DNA of 64,000 nt from JAGLON01 sp041394985 (GTDB lineage Bacteria > Zixibacteria > MSB-5A5 > GN15 > JAAZOE01): contig JAWLBI010000001.1 in NCBI GenBank assembly GCA_041394985.1, positions 2,852,001-2,916,000 on the forward strand, written 5' to 3'. Below the pieces are notes generated by a model that was given only the letters and a program-made list of their open reading frames with translations, was not told where the DNA came from and ran no database searches. The translations under genes and the position numbers were made by a program. Within the stretch, counting starts at the first letter, position 1; every line of letters begins with the position of its first letter. Positions 18,253 through 27,475 of this stretch are shown piece by piece.

Positions 18253-19284
18253 CTAAAACAAGGACTGTTGCGGTCCGCCGTCCTTGGCCTTTTTAACACC
18301 CAAATGCTTGTACGCCGCATCGGTCGCGATTCTGCCCTGTCGGGTGCGCTGGACGAGGCCGATTTTCAATAAATACGGCTCGACCATATCCACCAGCGTA
18401 TCGCTCTCTTCATTGAGCGTCGTTGCGATAGTCTCGATTCCGACGGGTCCGCCTTTATAATATTCAATAATCACGCTCAGGAAATGGCGGTCGAGCTTAT
18501 CCAGTCCGATATTGTCGATACCTTCGAGTGCGAGCGCCTTCTCGGCGATATCCTTATTGATAATCCCGTCGCCTTTCACCTGACAATAGTCGCGCACACG
18601 GCGGAGGAGCCTGTTCGCGATTCTCGGCGTTCCGCGACTGCGCCGCCCGATGACCATCGCGCCGTCATCGTCGATTTCCACTTCGAGCAGATGCGCCGAT
18701 CGGCGTGCGATTTCGGACAGATCCTCGATTTCATAAAAATCGATATGATGATAAATACCGAATCTATCCCGCAGTGGCGCCGACAACATTCCGGCCCGCG
18801 TTGTCGCTCCGACCATAGTAAAATGTTTTAACGGCATGTTGATGACACGAGAGAACGCGCCCTTATCAATCAGGAATTCGACTCGAAAATCTTCCAGCGC
18901 CGGATAAATGAACTCTTCGACGGTTGGATTCAACCGATGAATTTCGTCGATGAACAACACGTCGCCATGCTTGAGATTGGTCAGAATGCCCATCAGGTCG
19001 CCCGACCTCGTCAGCGTCGGCCCGGAAGTCGAAACGATATTCGCTCCCATCTCTTTGGCCAGGATATTCGCCAGTGTCGTCTTGCCTAATCCCGGAGGTC
19101 CGTAAAACAGCATGTGTTCGTGCGGTTCGCCGCGCCGCTTCGCCGCCTCAATAGACAGCCGCATCTTCTCGATCAGATTCTTCTGACCGATGCACTCATC
19201 GAGCGACGTCGGCCGAAGGGATAGAAATGTTCGTTCCTCTTCGGGAGTCGCTGCTTCCGGCGATACGATCCGCTCACGATTCAT
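18253..19284 (-). CDS. ruvB: Holliday junction branch migration ATPase RuvB
   Basis: AAA+ motor that drives branch migration with RuvA. 343 residues. Walker A GPPGLGKTT (62-70), Walker B FIDEIH (111-116), sensor 1 TMVGATTRAG, arginine finger region APLRDRFG, sensor 2 GTPRIANRLLRR, and a C-terminal winged helix (KIGLVQRTRQGRIAT). Starts 11 bases inside the ruvA end. Confidence 0.98.
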   Translation of the reverse strand: MNRERIVSPEAATPEEERTFLSLRPTSLDECIGQKNLIEKMRLSIEAAKRRGEPHEHMLFYGPPGLGKTTLANILAKEMGANIVSTSGPTLTRSGDLMGILTNLKHGDVLFIDEIHRLNPTVEEFIYPALEDFRVEFLIDKGAFSRVINMPLKHFTMVGATTRAGMLSAPLRDRFGIYHHIDFYEIEDLSEIARRSAHLLEVEIDDDGAMVIGRRSRGTPRIANRLLRRVRDYCQVKGDGIINKDIAEKALALEGIDNIGLDKLDRHFLSVIIEYYKGGPVGIETIATTLNEESDTLVDMVEPYLLKIGLVQRTRQGRIATDAAYKHLGVKKAKDGGPQQSLF

Positions 19285-19921
19285 GAACGGCCTCGTTTTC
19301 TATCGAGAAAATCACACCCATCATTTCCTCGGTTGTCTTAATATCGGGATGCGCCTTGAGCGCCCGCTTCAGCATGCCGTCCACTTCATTCGGCTTATAT
19401 CCGAGCTGGCTGAGGACATCGAAAATTTCATCCTCGAAGTCGACCTTTTGCTTTTCCGGAATCGACAGTGGCCGGTCGCTTCGCGACAATGCGAATTTGG
19501 TTGCTTTGCCGGATAATTCCGCAACAATTTTTTCCGCCATCCGGGGTCCGATGCCGGGGAGTCTTTTTAATAGGCCGGTGTCTTTGTTTTCAATCGACCG
19601 GGCAATATCTTTGACCGGCATGGTCAGGCATTTGAGCGCCTTGCGCACGCCGATGCCTGACACGGTCGTGAACAGCTTGAAAAATTCTCTGTCCGACGCC
19701 ACCGTAAAACCGACCAGCCGAGGATGCAGGCTGGCCGCATTCGCCCCGGCCTCGATATAATAGTACGTGTACAGGGTTACCGGATTGGCTTCCCGAGCCT
19801 GATGGCGCAGAGGCTCGGCCAGACCGGACGGGATCAGGATTTCGTAGAATATGCCGTTGAGTTCGAGAGTAACTGTCTCGTCTCCGACCGAATCGATTTT
19901 GCCCCGAATTTTCTGTATCAC
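19274..19921 (-). CDS. ruvA: Holliday junction DNA helicase subunit RuvA
   Basis: 215 residues from a GTG at 19921 that overlaps the ruvC stop (GTGA); a longer frame into ruvC is possible but RuvA proteins begin as this one does, (V)IQKIRGKIDSV. An N-terminal OB fold (VTLELNGIFYEILIPS), two helix-hairpin-helix motifs (VSGIGVRKALK, LPGIGPRMAEKIVAEL) that bind the junction, and a C-terminal domain III (DVLSQLGYKPNEVDGML) that contacts RuvB. Works as a tetramer with RuvB and RuvC, all encoded here in order C-A-B. Confidence 0.96.
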   Translation of the reverse strand: MIQKIRGKIDSVGDETVTLELNGIFYEILIPSGLAEPLRHQAREANPVTLYTYYYIEAGANAASLHPRLVGFTVASDREFFKLFTTVSGIGVRKALKCLTMPVKDIARSIENKDTGLLKRLPGIGPRMAEKIVAELSGKATKFALSRSDRPLSIPEKQKVDFEDEIFDVLSQLGYKPNEVDGMLKRALKAHPDIKTTEEMMGVIFSIENEAVHES

Positions 19922-20406
19922 GCCAGTACCATCCCTGTCTGTTGATTGATGTGGCACAAAGCCGCCGCCAGCGCATCGTAGGTATCCAGCGGTTCCGGCT
20001 TGCCGGTACACCTCAACATCGAAAACACCATTTCTCGCACTTGTTCTTTTTTTGCGCGGCCATTGCCTGTCAACGCGCTCTTGATCGTCGTCGACGGATA
20101 ATGCCGAACGCCGAGTCCCATCGAATCCGCCGCGGCAAGAATCGCTCCGCGCGCATGCGCCATAATAATCGCCGTCCTCGGATGTTTAGTATGCGAATAA
20201 ATCTCTTCCATCGCCATCACATCCGGCGAGAATTCGCGAATGACCTCGGTAATTCCCTGATAAATCGCCCCGACCCGCTGAGCCATTTCGGCTTTGGCAT
20301 CCGAGCGAATCACACCCCCTTCTATCAGAAAAACACGGTCTGATCGATGCTCGACCAGACCGTATCCGGTAGTATTGAGACCGGGGTCGACGCCTAACAC
20401 CAGCAC
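19918..20406 (-). CDS. ruvC: Crossover junction endodeoxyribonuclease RuvC
   Basis: Resolves Holliday junctions by symmetrical nicking. 162 residues. Catalytic acidic residues are visible: Asp7 (LGVDPGLN), Glu67/68 (MAMEEIYSH) and the C-terminal pair in DTYDALAAALCH. The basic GNGRAKKEQV segment is typical. Lies 1 base after the yebC stop. Confidence 0.97.
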   Translation of the reverse strand: MLVLGVDPGLNTTGYGLVEHRSDRVFLIEGGVIRSDAKAEMAQRVGAIYQGITEVIREFSPDVMAMEEIYSHTKHPRTAIIMAHARGAILAAADSMGLGVRHYPSTTIKSALTGNGRAKKEQVREMVFSMLRCTGKPEPLDTYDALAAALCHINQQTGMVLA

Positions 20407-20407
20407 G

Positions 20408-21160
20408 TCATTCGCCGGATAACTGTTCTAATATTTCGTCGTCGATATCGGCATTTGACGACACGCGCTGCACGTCGTCCTGATCCTCGATCGCATCGAG
20501 CAGCTTCATGAGCGACTCCGCCTGTTTGGCGTCAACTTTTACGGTATTCTGAGGGATGCGGCGCACTTCCGCCTCCATGAGCGGATAGCCGGCCGATTCC
20601 AGCGTCGAACGAACCGGTTCCAGATCGCTCGGTTCGGTTACGATTTCGAAAGCGTCATCCTGGCCGTCGAGATCCGATGCTCCGGCCTCTAAAGCGGCTT
20701 CCATCAGTGTATCTTCGTCGACGCCTTCTTTACTTACCGTAATGACGCCCTTCGTATCGAACATCCACGCGACGCATCCGTTTTCACCGAGGTTCCCATT
20801 GTATTTGGAAAAGACGTGTCGGATTTCCGCTACGGTTCGATTTTTATTGTCCGTCAGGACATCGACGAAAATGGCGACGCCGCCCGGTCCATAGCCTTCA
20901 TATGTGGCTTCTTCATATGTCGTACCCGGGAGCTCGCCGGTACCCTTCTGAATCGCTTTCTTGATGTTATCCTGGGGCATGTTGGCCGCCTTCGCCGAAG
21001 CGACCGCAGTTCTAAGACGGGGATTTCCTTCCACATCGCCTCCACCGGCGCGCGCGGCGACGGTGATTTCTTTAATAAGTCGGGTAAACACGCGGCCGCG
21101 GGCAGCATCAGCTTTCCCCTTTTTACGCTTAATGGTTGCCCATTTTGAATGACCGGACAT
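20408..21160 (-). CDS. YebC/PmpR family transcription/translation factor
   Basis: 250 residues. Begins with the family signature MSGHSKWATIKRKKGKADAARG and contains NMPQDNIKKAIQKGTGE and YEGYGPGGVAIFVDVLTDN. Members are DNA-binding regulators; some YebC proteins were found to help ribosomes through proline stretches. First gene of the minus-strand run of 13 genes; yebC ahead of ruvCAB is a very common order. Ribosome site GGAGG lies just upstream of ATG 21160. Confidence 0.97.
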   Translation of the reverse strand: MSGHSKWATIKRKKGKADAARGRVFTRLIKEITVAARAGGGDVEGNPRLRTAVASAKAANMPQDNIKKAIQKGTGELPGTTYEEATYEGYGPGGVAIFVDVLTDNKNRTVAEIRHVFSKYNGNLGENGCVAWMFDTKGVITVSKEGVDEDTLMEAALEAGASDLDGQDDAFEIVTEPSDLEPVRSTLESAGYPLMEAEVRRIPQNTVKVDAKQAESLMKLLDAIEDQDDVQRVSSNADIDDEILEQLSGE

Positions 21161-21397
21161 AAATCCTCCGAGTATATTGTAAAACGTTTCTGTTTTGCGA
21201 GTTTAGTTTAGCCAATCATTGGCTAAATGGCAATAGCAATATACGCTTATACGACCGAATTGACAATATGGGCTTTCAAAAATATTTCGATAACTGATAA
21301 GAATTTTCTCCATTTTTAATCGCTTAAAGAAAAATATTGACTTTTTACCCCGTATAAGAATAACTACGCGGTGACCGGAATACAAAACGGAGCTAAG

Positions 21398-21745
21398 ATG
21401 GACTGCATTTTCTGTGCCATAGCCGAGCATGAGGCTCAGGCCAAAGTCATATTCGAGAACGACCGGGTCATCGTCTTTCGCGATCACCGTCCTCAGGCCA
21501 AAACGCATCTGCTGGTCTGTCCCAAACGGCACTACCCCACTTTCATGGATGCCCCGGCCGAGGAAGTCGCTTATTTGTATAAGGTTTGCCGGAAACTTGC
21601 CGAATATATGCACACGGAAAACGGCTTTCGAATGACGATAAATAACGGGCCAAAGGGGGGCCAGATCGTCTTTCACCTGCACGTTCATTTTTTATCGTGG
21701 ATAAAAGAAATAGACGATAAAAAAATAGACCTGGACCTTGATTAA
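21398..21745 (+). CDS. HIT family protein (histidine triad nucleotide hydrolase)
   Basis: 115 residues from ATG 21398 (MDCIFCAIAEHEAQAK), preceded by CGGAGC; an earlier ATG at 21371 is less likely because family members start close to the CIFC motif. Contains the zinc-type CxxC start, the conserved HLLVCPKRHYP, NNGPKGGQIVFHLHVHFLS with the histidine triad HLHVH. These enzymes split nucleoside phosphoramidates or AMP esters. It is divergent from yebC; TTGACT at 21341 with a TA-rich stretch 17 bases downstream may be its promoter. Confidence 0.93.
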   Translation: MDCIFCAIAEHEAQAKVIFENDRVIVFRDHRPQAKTHLLVCPKRHYPTFMDAPAEEVAYLYKVCRKLAEYMHTENGFRMTINNGPKGGQIVFHLHVHFLSWIKEIDDKKIDLDLD

Positions 21746-21758
21746 TTCAAGAAAACGG

Positions 21759-21786
21759 TTGACTACCGCAAGAATTTAACTATTAT
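21759..21786 (+). promoter_or_regulatory. Candidate sigma-70 promoter of rpsU
   Basis: TTGACT, 16 bases, TATTAT. Lies about 65 bases before the rpsU start and just after the HIT gene, giving an untranslated leader long enough for a ribosome site. Confidence 0.45.
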
Positions 21787-21849
21787 TCAGCCGGTAGTTT
21801 ATATCTTTATCTGTGATTTAGCAGTCACCGAAGGGAGTGATATTAGGTA

Positions 21850-22047
21850 ATGACAGGCGTTAAAGTACGCGATGATGAATCATTCGAAAAAGCACTGAGA
21901 AGGTTCAATAAATTCTGCGAAAAAATGGGCATTCTCTCAGACATCAAGAAGCATCAGCATTTCGAAAAACCGTCCGAACGAAAGAAACGGAAATTGAATG
22001 CTGCCAAGCGGAAAATGCGGAAGATGATGAAGGAGAATCAGGACTAA
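21850..22047 (+). CDS. rpsU: 30S ribosomal protein S21
   Basis: 65 residues, highly basic. Starts MTGVKVRDDESFEKALRRFNK and ends with the Lys/Arg-rich tail KRKLNAAKRKMRKMM. Ribosome site AAGGGAGTG precedes. S21 helps initiation and anti-Shine-Dalgarno exposure. Its stop overlaps the next start (TAATG), so yqeY is coupled. Confidence 0.97.
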   Translation: MTGVKVRDDESFEKALRRFNKFCEKMGILSDIKKHQHFEKPSERKKRKLNAAKRKMRKMMKENQD

Positions 22048-22496
22048 TGTCTCTCCTCGATCGCATAGATCAAGACTTGATTAAGGCCCTTAAGAGCGGC
22101 GAAAAAGACGCGACTGTGACTCTTAGGGGCCTTAAGTCTGATATCAAGTATTTCAAAATCAACAACACCCTCAAAGAAGTCACCGACGACGACATTATCA
22201 AGGTCATGGCTCAGGCCGCCAAACAACGCCGCGATTCCATTGAGAAGTTCGAACAGGGCGGTCGCGAAGACCTGGTCGCCAAGGAAAAGGCCGAACTGGA
22301 AATCATCGCCCGATATCTCCCCGCCGGGCTGAAACCGGAAGAATTAGCCGCCATCGTCGACGAAGTCGTCGCCGAAGTCGGGGCATCCTCACCCGCCGAT
22401 ATGGGCAAGGTCATGAAGGCCGTTATGCCGAAAGTACAGGGACGTGCCGACGGAAAAGCCGTCAAAGACGCCGTTATGGCCCGTCTCAAGGGATAA
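22047..22496 (+). CDS. GatB/YqeY domain protein
   Basis: 149 residues, all of the YqeY type: SLLDRIDQDLIKALKSGEK, then VIKVMAQAAKQRRDSIEKFEQGGREDL and YLPAGLKPEELAAIVDE, ending with MGKVMKAVMPKVQGRADG. The domain resembles the tRNA-binding tail of GatB; the cellular role is not settled. The order rpsU-yqeY(-dnaG) is widely conserved and is kept here with cvpA and mutS2 inserted. Confidence 0.95.
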   Translation: MSLLDRIDQDLIKALKSGEKDATVTLRGLKSDIKYFKINNTLKEVTDDDIIKVMAQAAKQRRDSIEKFEQGGREDLVAKEKAELEIIARYLPAGLKPEELAAIVDEVVAEVGASSPADMGKVMKAVMPKVQGRADGKAVKDAVMARLKG

Positions 22497-22592
22497 AATA
22501 CAGGCCGAATCCTATCCATTTTTATATTGCTTACGGTTTGTGATTATATCATGTTTCCCGTGGATCAACCTTTTAACGAGGCTTGAAAGTCT

Positions 22593-23219
22593 ATGAACGT
22601 TGTCGATTATATTTTGCTGGCGCTTTTAGTTGCGATGGTTATTATCGGATCAAAAAAGGGTCTGCTCCGAGAACTGACGGCTTTGGTAACGCTAATTCCG
22701 TCGGTCATTCTCTCAATCTTTTTCATGGATAGCTTTGCTGTCATGTTTTATGAGAAAATCGGAGGCTCTCCCCTCGTCGTGACCTTTTTCAGCTTTATCT
22801 TCCTGCTCGGCGTTGCCTATGCCGCCTTTAAGCTCATGGGAATCGGCCTCGCGAAAATCCTCAAACTTCAGCGCAAAGGCAAAACGGACCAGATGGGCGG
22901 CGCCTTCGTTGGATTCATCCGCGGCTGGGTCGTTATATCATTCATATTCTTCCTGCTCTTCCTGCTTCCCATGCCGGCCGGATTCTATCTCGCGGTTGAA
23001 AATTCACTCTTTGGCCCGACACTTGTCAAAACGATCCCGGTTCTCTACGATTCCAGCTCGCCTCTGCATCCGCAGAGCACCTCGTTTTATGACAAGGTCG
23101 AATCCGCCCTTCTCCTGAAAACATCGACCCAGCGCGTGCCGACGGATCACAGGGCCGAAACGGAAATGGTCCTCATGCAGATCAATAAGTATTTCACGTT
23201 TGCCGGAGAGAACCGATAA
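22593..23219 (+). CDS. CvpA family membrane protein
   Basis: 208 residues with four hydrophobic helices in the first 130. Family features: VDYILLALLVAMVIIGSKKGLLRELTAL split as VDYILL and GSKKGLLREL, and the second conserved block GGAFVGFIRGWVV. CvpA proteins influence colicin V export, septation and envelope function. Followed by a strong terminator. Confidence 0.9.
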   Translation: MNVVDYILLALLVAMVIIGSKKGLLRELTALVTLIPSVILSIFFMDSFAVMFYEKIGGSPLVVTFFSFIFLLGVAYAAFKLMGIGLAKILKLQRKGKTDQMGGAFVGFIRGWVVISFIFFLLFLLPMPAGFYLAVENSLFGPTLVKTIPVLYDSSSPLHPQSTSFYDKVESALLLKTSTQRVPTDHRAETEMVLMQINKYFTFAGENR

Positions 23220-23257
23220 ACGAAACTGTTTGGAATCTGAAAAAGATTTTGTATTAT

Positions 23258-23285
23258 ACCGGCGGCCTCAAACCGCCGGTTTTTT
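23258..23285 (+). terminator. Rho-independent terminator between cvpA and mutS2
   Basis: ACCGGCGG, 7-base loop, CCGCCGGT followed by TTTTT. The T-run ends only 3 bases before the mutS2 ATG at 23289, leaving no room for a ribosome binding site after the hairpin. Confidence 0.88.
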
Positions 23286-23288
23286 ATT

Positions 23289-25679
23289 ATGCACGAGATT
23301 GACATACATTCGCTCGACGTCCTCGAATATCCGCGCATGCGCGAGATAATCAGCGGCCTGACCCTGTCCCCCTACGGCAAGGCATTGACAGATTCTATCA
23401 GTCCGCTCTTCGACACGGATAAAATCGAACTCGCCCTGAAGCGCTCCTCGCAAATGCGCGAGATTATCCGCTTCGAGGAGGCGCTCCCGTTGATTCGCAT
23501 CGAGGATTTGACCGATACCGTCGAACGCTCCCGCATCGAGGGCCTGCACCTCGAACCGGGCGAATTACTGAATATAAAGGTCTGCCTCGATACGATAATC
23601 GACCTGCACAGATATGCCAAAGAAGAAGGGCGCGAGGAGAAATTCCCGGAAATCGTCGAAATCATTCAACGGTTTCACCCGAAATATGAAATTTCCAATG
23701 CAATAAAAAAGGCTATCGATCCGGCCGGCGAAGTCATGGACAGCGCATCCGGCAAGCTCCGCCTCATCCGCCGCAGTCTCGGTGAAACCGAGACGCAATT
23801 GAAACAACATCTGTCGAAAATTCTCGGTTCGCGCCAGAAACACGCCGGGTGGCAGGATGATGTCATCACTATCCGCGACGGCCGTTTTGTCATTCCTTAC
23901 TTATCGAGCGATTTCAAGGCCGAGGGCGGTATTGTTCATGACAAATCACACAGCGGCGCGACCCTGTATGTCGAACCGAATTCCGCCATCCCGATTAACA
24001 ACAAACTGCGCCAGCTCCAGCAGGATGAAAAACAGGAAATCATTCGCATCCTGCGCGAACTGACGGCTCTTGTCGGCGAGGCCGCTTCGGACATTCTCTC
24101 TGACCTTGACACCTATGGCCTCGTTGACAGTATTCATGCCAGGGCCGGGTTTGCCTTAAAAATCGAGGCCGAGACGCCGCAGATTACCGAATCGAGTAGT
24201 CTTGATCTGATCGATGCCCGCCATCCTCTGTTATTGTACAGCATCAAAGATGCAAAGAGTGTCGTACCGCTGTCAGTGTCACTGGACACGAATAACCAGG
24301 GAATCCTCGTCACCGGTCCCAATACCGGTGGCAAAACGGTAGCATTGAAGACGGTGGGACTCCTCACGCTGATGGCTATGTCCGGCTTGGAAATCCCGGC
24401 GCATAACAAGAGTACCGTCGGCATCTATCACAAAATCTATGCCGATATCGGCGACGAACAGTCCATCGAATTGTCACTGTCGACTTTTTCGTCACACATT
24501 CGCAATATTATCGCGGCCATCAACGACGCCGATGACCGCTCGCTCGTCCTCTTCGATGAAATCGGCGCCGGCACCGATCCCAAAGAAGGCGCCGCTCTTG
24601 CCGAAATCATCTTATTGGAATTGCTTAAACGCGGCAGCAACATCATCGCGACAACGCACTACTCGCAATTGAAATCCCTGCCGTTGGAGCATCCCGAATT
24701 GCAAAACGCATCGCTCGAATTCGACCGTGAAAATCTTCAACCGACCTATCGTCTGAAACTGGGTATCCCCGGCGCTTCGTATGCAATAGACATCGCCCGC
24801 CGCCTCGGTCTACCGGATAAAATGGCCGACGATGCGGCATCCCTGCTCAGTTCGGATGAGCGCTCGCTCGATAAACTCATCGAAAAACTCGACCGCGACC
24901 TCGATCACGTCCAGCGCGAACGCCGCGAACTCGACAGCAAACTCGGCAAAACGAAAGCGCTCGAAGACTTCTATCAGACGCGGAAGAAACAGCTCGATTC
25001 CAAAGAAGAAGAGCTCGCCGGAAAACACCTCGAGGAAATGGAGCGGCAAATCCGCGAGGGGCGCCGCGAAATCGACCGCCTGATCAAGGATATCCGGGAG
25101 TCGGCAGCCTCACCGGAATTGGTCAAACAGGCACATCGGACACTCATTACTCGCACTGAAGAGATATCTCAGCGCAAAAGACCGAAAAAGAATGCCTCCC
25201 AGCCTGACCTGCGTACGCTGAAAAGGGGCGAAATCGTCTGGATCGAGAAATTCCGCGCCGAGGGCGAAGTCGTCGAAATGCAGGGCGATAAAAAAGTGAA
25301 AGTCGCTATCGGCTCGGCTTTCATGACCGTAGATACGATAGACGTCACCCGACGAGATACGCCGAGTGTGACGACATCAAGACCCGCCGCATCGGCAGGC
25401 GGCAGAGTCGATGCCAATGCCGCGGGCGGTGAATTTCGACCCGAAATCATGCTTTTGGGGATGACGGTCGAGGAGGCGCTCGAGGCGCTTGACAAGTTCC
25501 TCGATGACGCCTTAATTGCCGGTGTCGGACAGGTGTATATCGTACATGGAAAAGGAACCGGGGCACTCCGCAAAAACCTGACGACATACTTGAAATCTCA
25601 CAAGGACGTCGATTCCATCAGGATAGGAAACTGGAACGAAGGCGGTCACGGAGTCACCATCGCCCGCCTGAAAACATAG
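23289..25679 (+). CDS. mutS2: Endonuclease MutS2 / ribosome-rescue ATPase
   Basis: 796 residues, usual length. Core and lever region at the N terminus, ABC-type ATPase with Walker A TGPNTGGKTVALK (about 341-353), STFSSHIRNI, Walker B LVLFDEIGAGTDP, ATTHYSQLK, then a long coiled coil (about 535-650) and a C-terminal Smr nuclease-like domain (LLGMTVEEALEALDKF, HGKGTGALR, about 720-796). MutS2 suppresses recombination or splits collided ribosomes depending on species. In the Smr domain the usual LDLRG/DLH start is LLGMTV here. The upstream terminator leaves it without an obvious Shine-Dalgarno. Confidence 0.96.
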   Translation: MHEIDIHSLDVLEYPRMREIISGLTLSPYGKALTDSISPLFDTDKIELALKRSSQMREIIRFEEALPLIRIEDLTDTVERSRIEGLHLEPGELLNIKVCLDTIIDLHRYAKEEGREEKFPEIVEIIQRFHPKYEISNAIKKAIDPAGEVMDSASGKLRLIRRSLGETETQLKQHLSKILGSRQKHAGWQDDVITIRDGRFVIPYLSSDFKAEGGIVHDKSHSGATLYVEPNSAIPINNKLRQLQQDEKQEIIRILRELTALVGEAASDILSDLDTYGLVDSIHARAGFALKIEAETPQITESSSLDLIDARHPLLLYSIKDAKSVVPLSVSLDTNNQGILVTGPNTGGKTVALKTVGLLTLMAMSGLEIPAHNKSTVGIYHKIYADIGDEQSIELSLSTFSSHIRNIIAAINDADDRSLVLFDEIGAGTDPKEGAALAEIILLELLKRGSNIIATTHYSQLKSLPLEHPELQNASLEFDRENLQPTYRLKLGIPGASYAIDIARRLGLPDKMADDAASLLSSDERSLDKLIEKLDRDLDHVQRERRELDSKLGKTKALEDFYQTRKKQLDSKEEELAGKHLEEMERQIREGRREIDRLIKDIRESAASPELVKQAHRTLITRTEEISQRKRPKKNASQPDLRTLKRGEIVWIEKFRAEGEVVEMQGDKKVKVAIGSAFMTVDTIDVTRRDTPSVTTSRPAASAGGRVDANAAGGEFRPEIMLLGMTVEEALEALDKFLDDALIAGVGQVYIVHGKGTGALRKNLTTYLKSHKDVDSIRIGNWNEGGHGVTIARLKT

Positions 25680-25680
25680 C

Positions 25681-27411
25681 ATGGGTCGTATACCGGAAAA
25701 TAAGATCGATGAGGTGCGCACGGCCGCCGATATTGTCGAGGTCATCGCCGGATACATCACGCTCAAAAAACGCGGCCGCAATTTCCTCGGCCTCTGCCCC
25801 TTCCACACCGAAAAAACTCCTTCATTTTCCGTTTCCCCCGATAAGCAAATCTATCACTGCTTCGGATGCGGAAAAGGCGGCAATGTTTTCTCGTTTCTCA
25901 TGGAGCACGAGAACATGAGCTTTATTGAGGCCATCCGGCTGCTCGCCGATCGCTATGGCGTCATGCTCCCGACATTCGAAAAAGAGGAAGACTCCAAAAC
26001 CGAGCGGTTATTCTACGCCAACCAGGTCGCGGCCGAGTACTTCCAGAAAAATCTCTCTGATCGCCGCTATAAAGACAAAATCGCGAAATATTTGTATACG
26101 ACACGGGGCCTTAACGAGGAATCGGTCAAGCATTTCCAAATCGGCCTCGCGACGGATGACTGGCAAGGTCTGTTGGATTATGCCAAAAAGAAAGATATTA
26201 AGATCGATGAATTGACCGAGGCGGGGCTTGTCAGTAAGTCTCAGCGCACCGGCGACTATTATGATCGCTTCCGCATGCGCCTGATGATGCCGATTTTCAA
26301 CATCACCGGCAAAGTCATCGCCTTCGGCGGCCGCACCCTGAAAAAAGGCGAACCGGCTAAATACGTCAATTCGCCGGAGACATCGCTTTACAACAAGTCA
26401 TTCATCCTCTATGGCCTCAATTTCGCCAAGCAGGCTATTCGCGAAGCAGGTTCGGTCATCATTGTCGAAGGGTATTTCGACTTGATTTCCATGTTTCAGG
26501 CCGGGATTCACAATGTCGTCGCCGTTTCCGGTACTGCCTTCACGCCGCAACAGGCGCGACTATTGAGCCGCTTCGCCACCAAGGCATATTTATTTTTCGA
26601 TGCCGATTCGGCCGGTCGCAGCGCGGCTCTGCGATCTATTGAGAACTTTTTCAACGCCGGAATCGAACCGCTGATTGTCTCCTCCCCGCCCGGCCAGGAT
26701 CCTGACTCGTATGTTCGGGAAAACGGTCCCGAGGCCGTGTACAAATTGCTCGAGAATGCCGTCGGCTATCTGTCATTTCGCTTCGAGCGCATTGATTTTA
26801 GCGAGTTAACCCTCGCGGAGAAGGAATCCATCGCCCTCGAGGTCAAATCGCTGGCCGCGAAAATAGATGACTCCCTCAAACGAGATATCTTCATCTCCAC
26901 TGCCGCTGATAAATTACAACTGCCGGTCAATGCCATCACACCGGGTTCAAAAACGGAAATCACCGACGATAACATCCCAGGCCGGGTGCGAAATATCAAT
27001 ATCCTGGAATCGGAACTGCTCTCGCTCTTTGTCAACCACCCGCCGCTCATCGAAATGGTCTGGAAAGATGTCGCGCCGGACGATTTCTCCGGCCCCGGCC
27101 ACGCCGAACTGTATGCCAAAATGCTTGAAACATATAAGAAGACCGGCGAAATCAATCCGAATAAGATGCTCGAGGACTCCGGCAACGAATCGATAGCCTC
27201 CGGTCTGACCTTCATCTCGACGTTCGACTGGGGTGATATCGACCTGACCGGCGTCGTCCGCGAGTACCGCCAGATGCTCCTCAACCAAAAGCGAGACCGC
27301 CAGTTGAAGGATCTGAAGGGCAAACTCACGAAGGCCGAAAAGGACGGCGATACCGACCTGGCCAAGAAACTGACTTTAGAGATAAAATATCTACTTGAAA
27401 AACGGGTTTAA
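25681..27411 (+). CDS. dnaG: DNA primase
   Basis: Makes RNA primers at the fork. 576 residues. N-terminal zinc ribbon CPFHTEKTPSFSV...YHCFGCGKGGNVFSF (about 40-67), RNA polymerase domain with GGRTL, EGYFDLISMFQAG (TOPRIM Glu) and FFDADSAGRSAALR (TOPRIM DxD), and a helical C-terminal region that would bind DnaB. Starts 1 base after the mutS2 stop, so the pair is coupled. The common partner rpoD is not next to it. Confidence 0.97.
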   Translation: MGRIPENKIDEVRTAADIVEVIAGYITLKKRGRNFLGLCPFHTEKTPSFSVSPDKQIYHCFGCGKGGNVFSFLMEHENMSFIEAIRLLADRYGVMLPTFEKEEDSKTERLFYANQVAAEYFQKNLSDRRYKDKIAKYLYTTRGLNEESVKHFQIGLATDDWQGLLDYAKKKDIKIDELTEAGLVSKSQRTGDYYDRFRMRLMMPIFNITGKVIAFGGRTLKKGEPAKYVNSPETSLYNKSFILYGLNFAKQAIREAGSVIIVEGYFDLISMFQAGIHNVVAVSGTAFTPQQARLLSRFATKAYLFFDADSAGRSAALRSIENFFNAGIEPLIVSSPPGQDPDSYVRENGPEAVYKLLENAVGYLSFRFERIDFSELTLAEKESIALEVKSLAAKIDDSLKRDIFISTAADKLQLPVNAITPGSKTEITDDNIPGRVRNINILESELLSLFVNHPPLIEMVWKDVAPDDFSGPGHAELYAKMLETYKKTGEINPNKMLEDSGNESIASGLTFISTFDWGDIDLTGVVREYRQMLLNQKRDRQLKDLKGKLTKAEKDGDTDLAKKLTLEIKYLLEKRV

Positions 27412-27475
27412 ATCCGTTTAATTACAGGCTGTTAACTGGGCAGGAGATTCCCAAATATTGTATTGAGGTTTTTTG

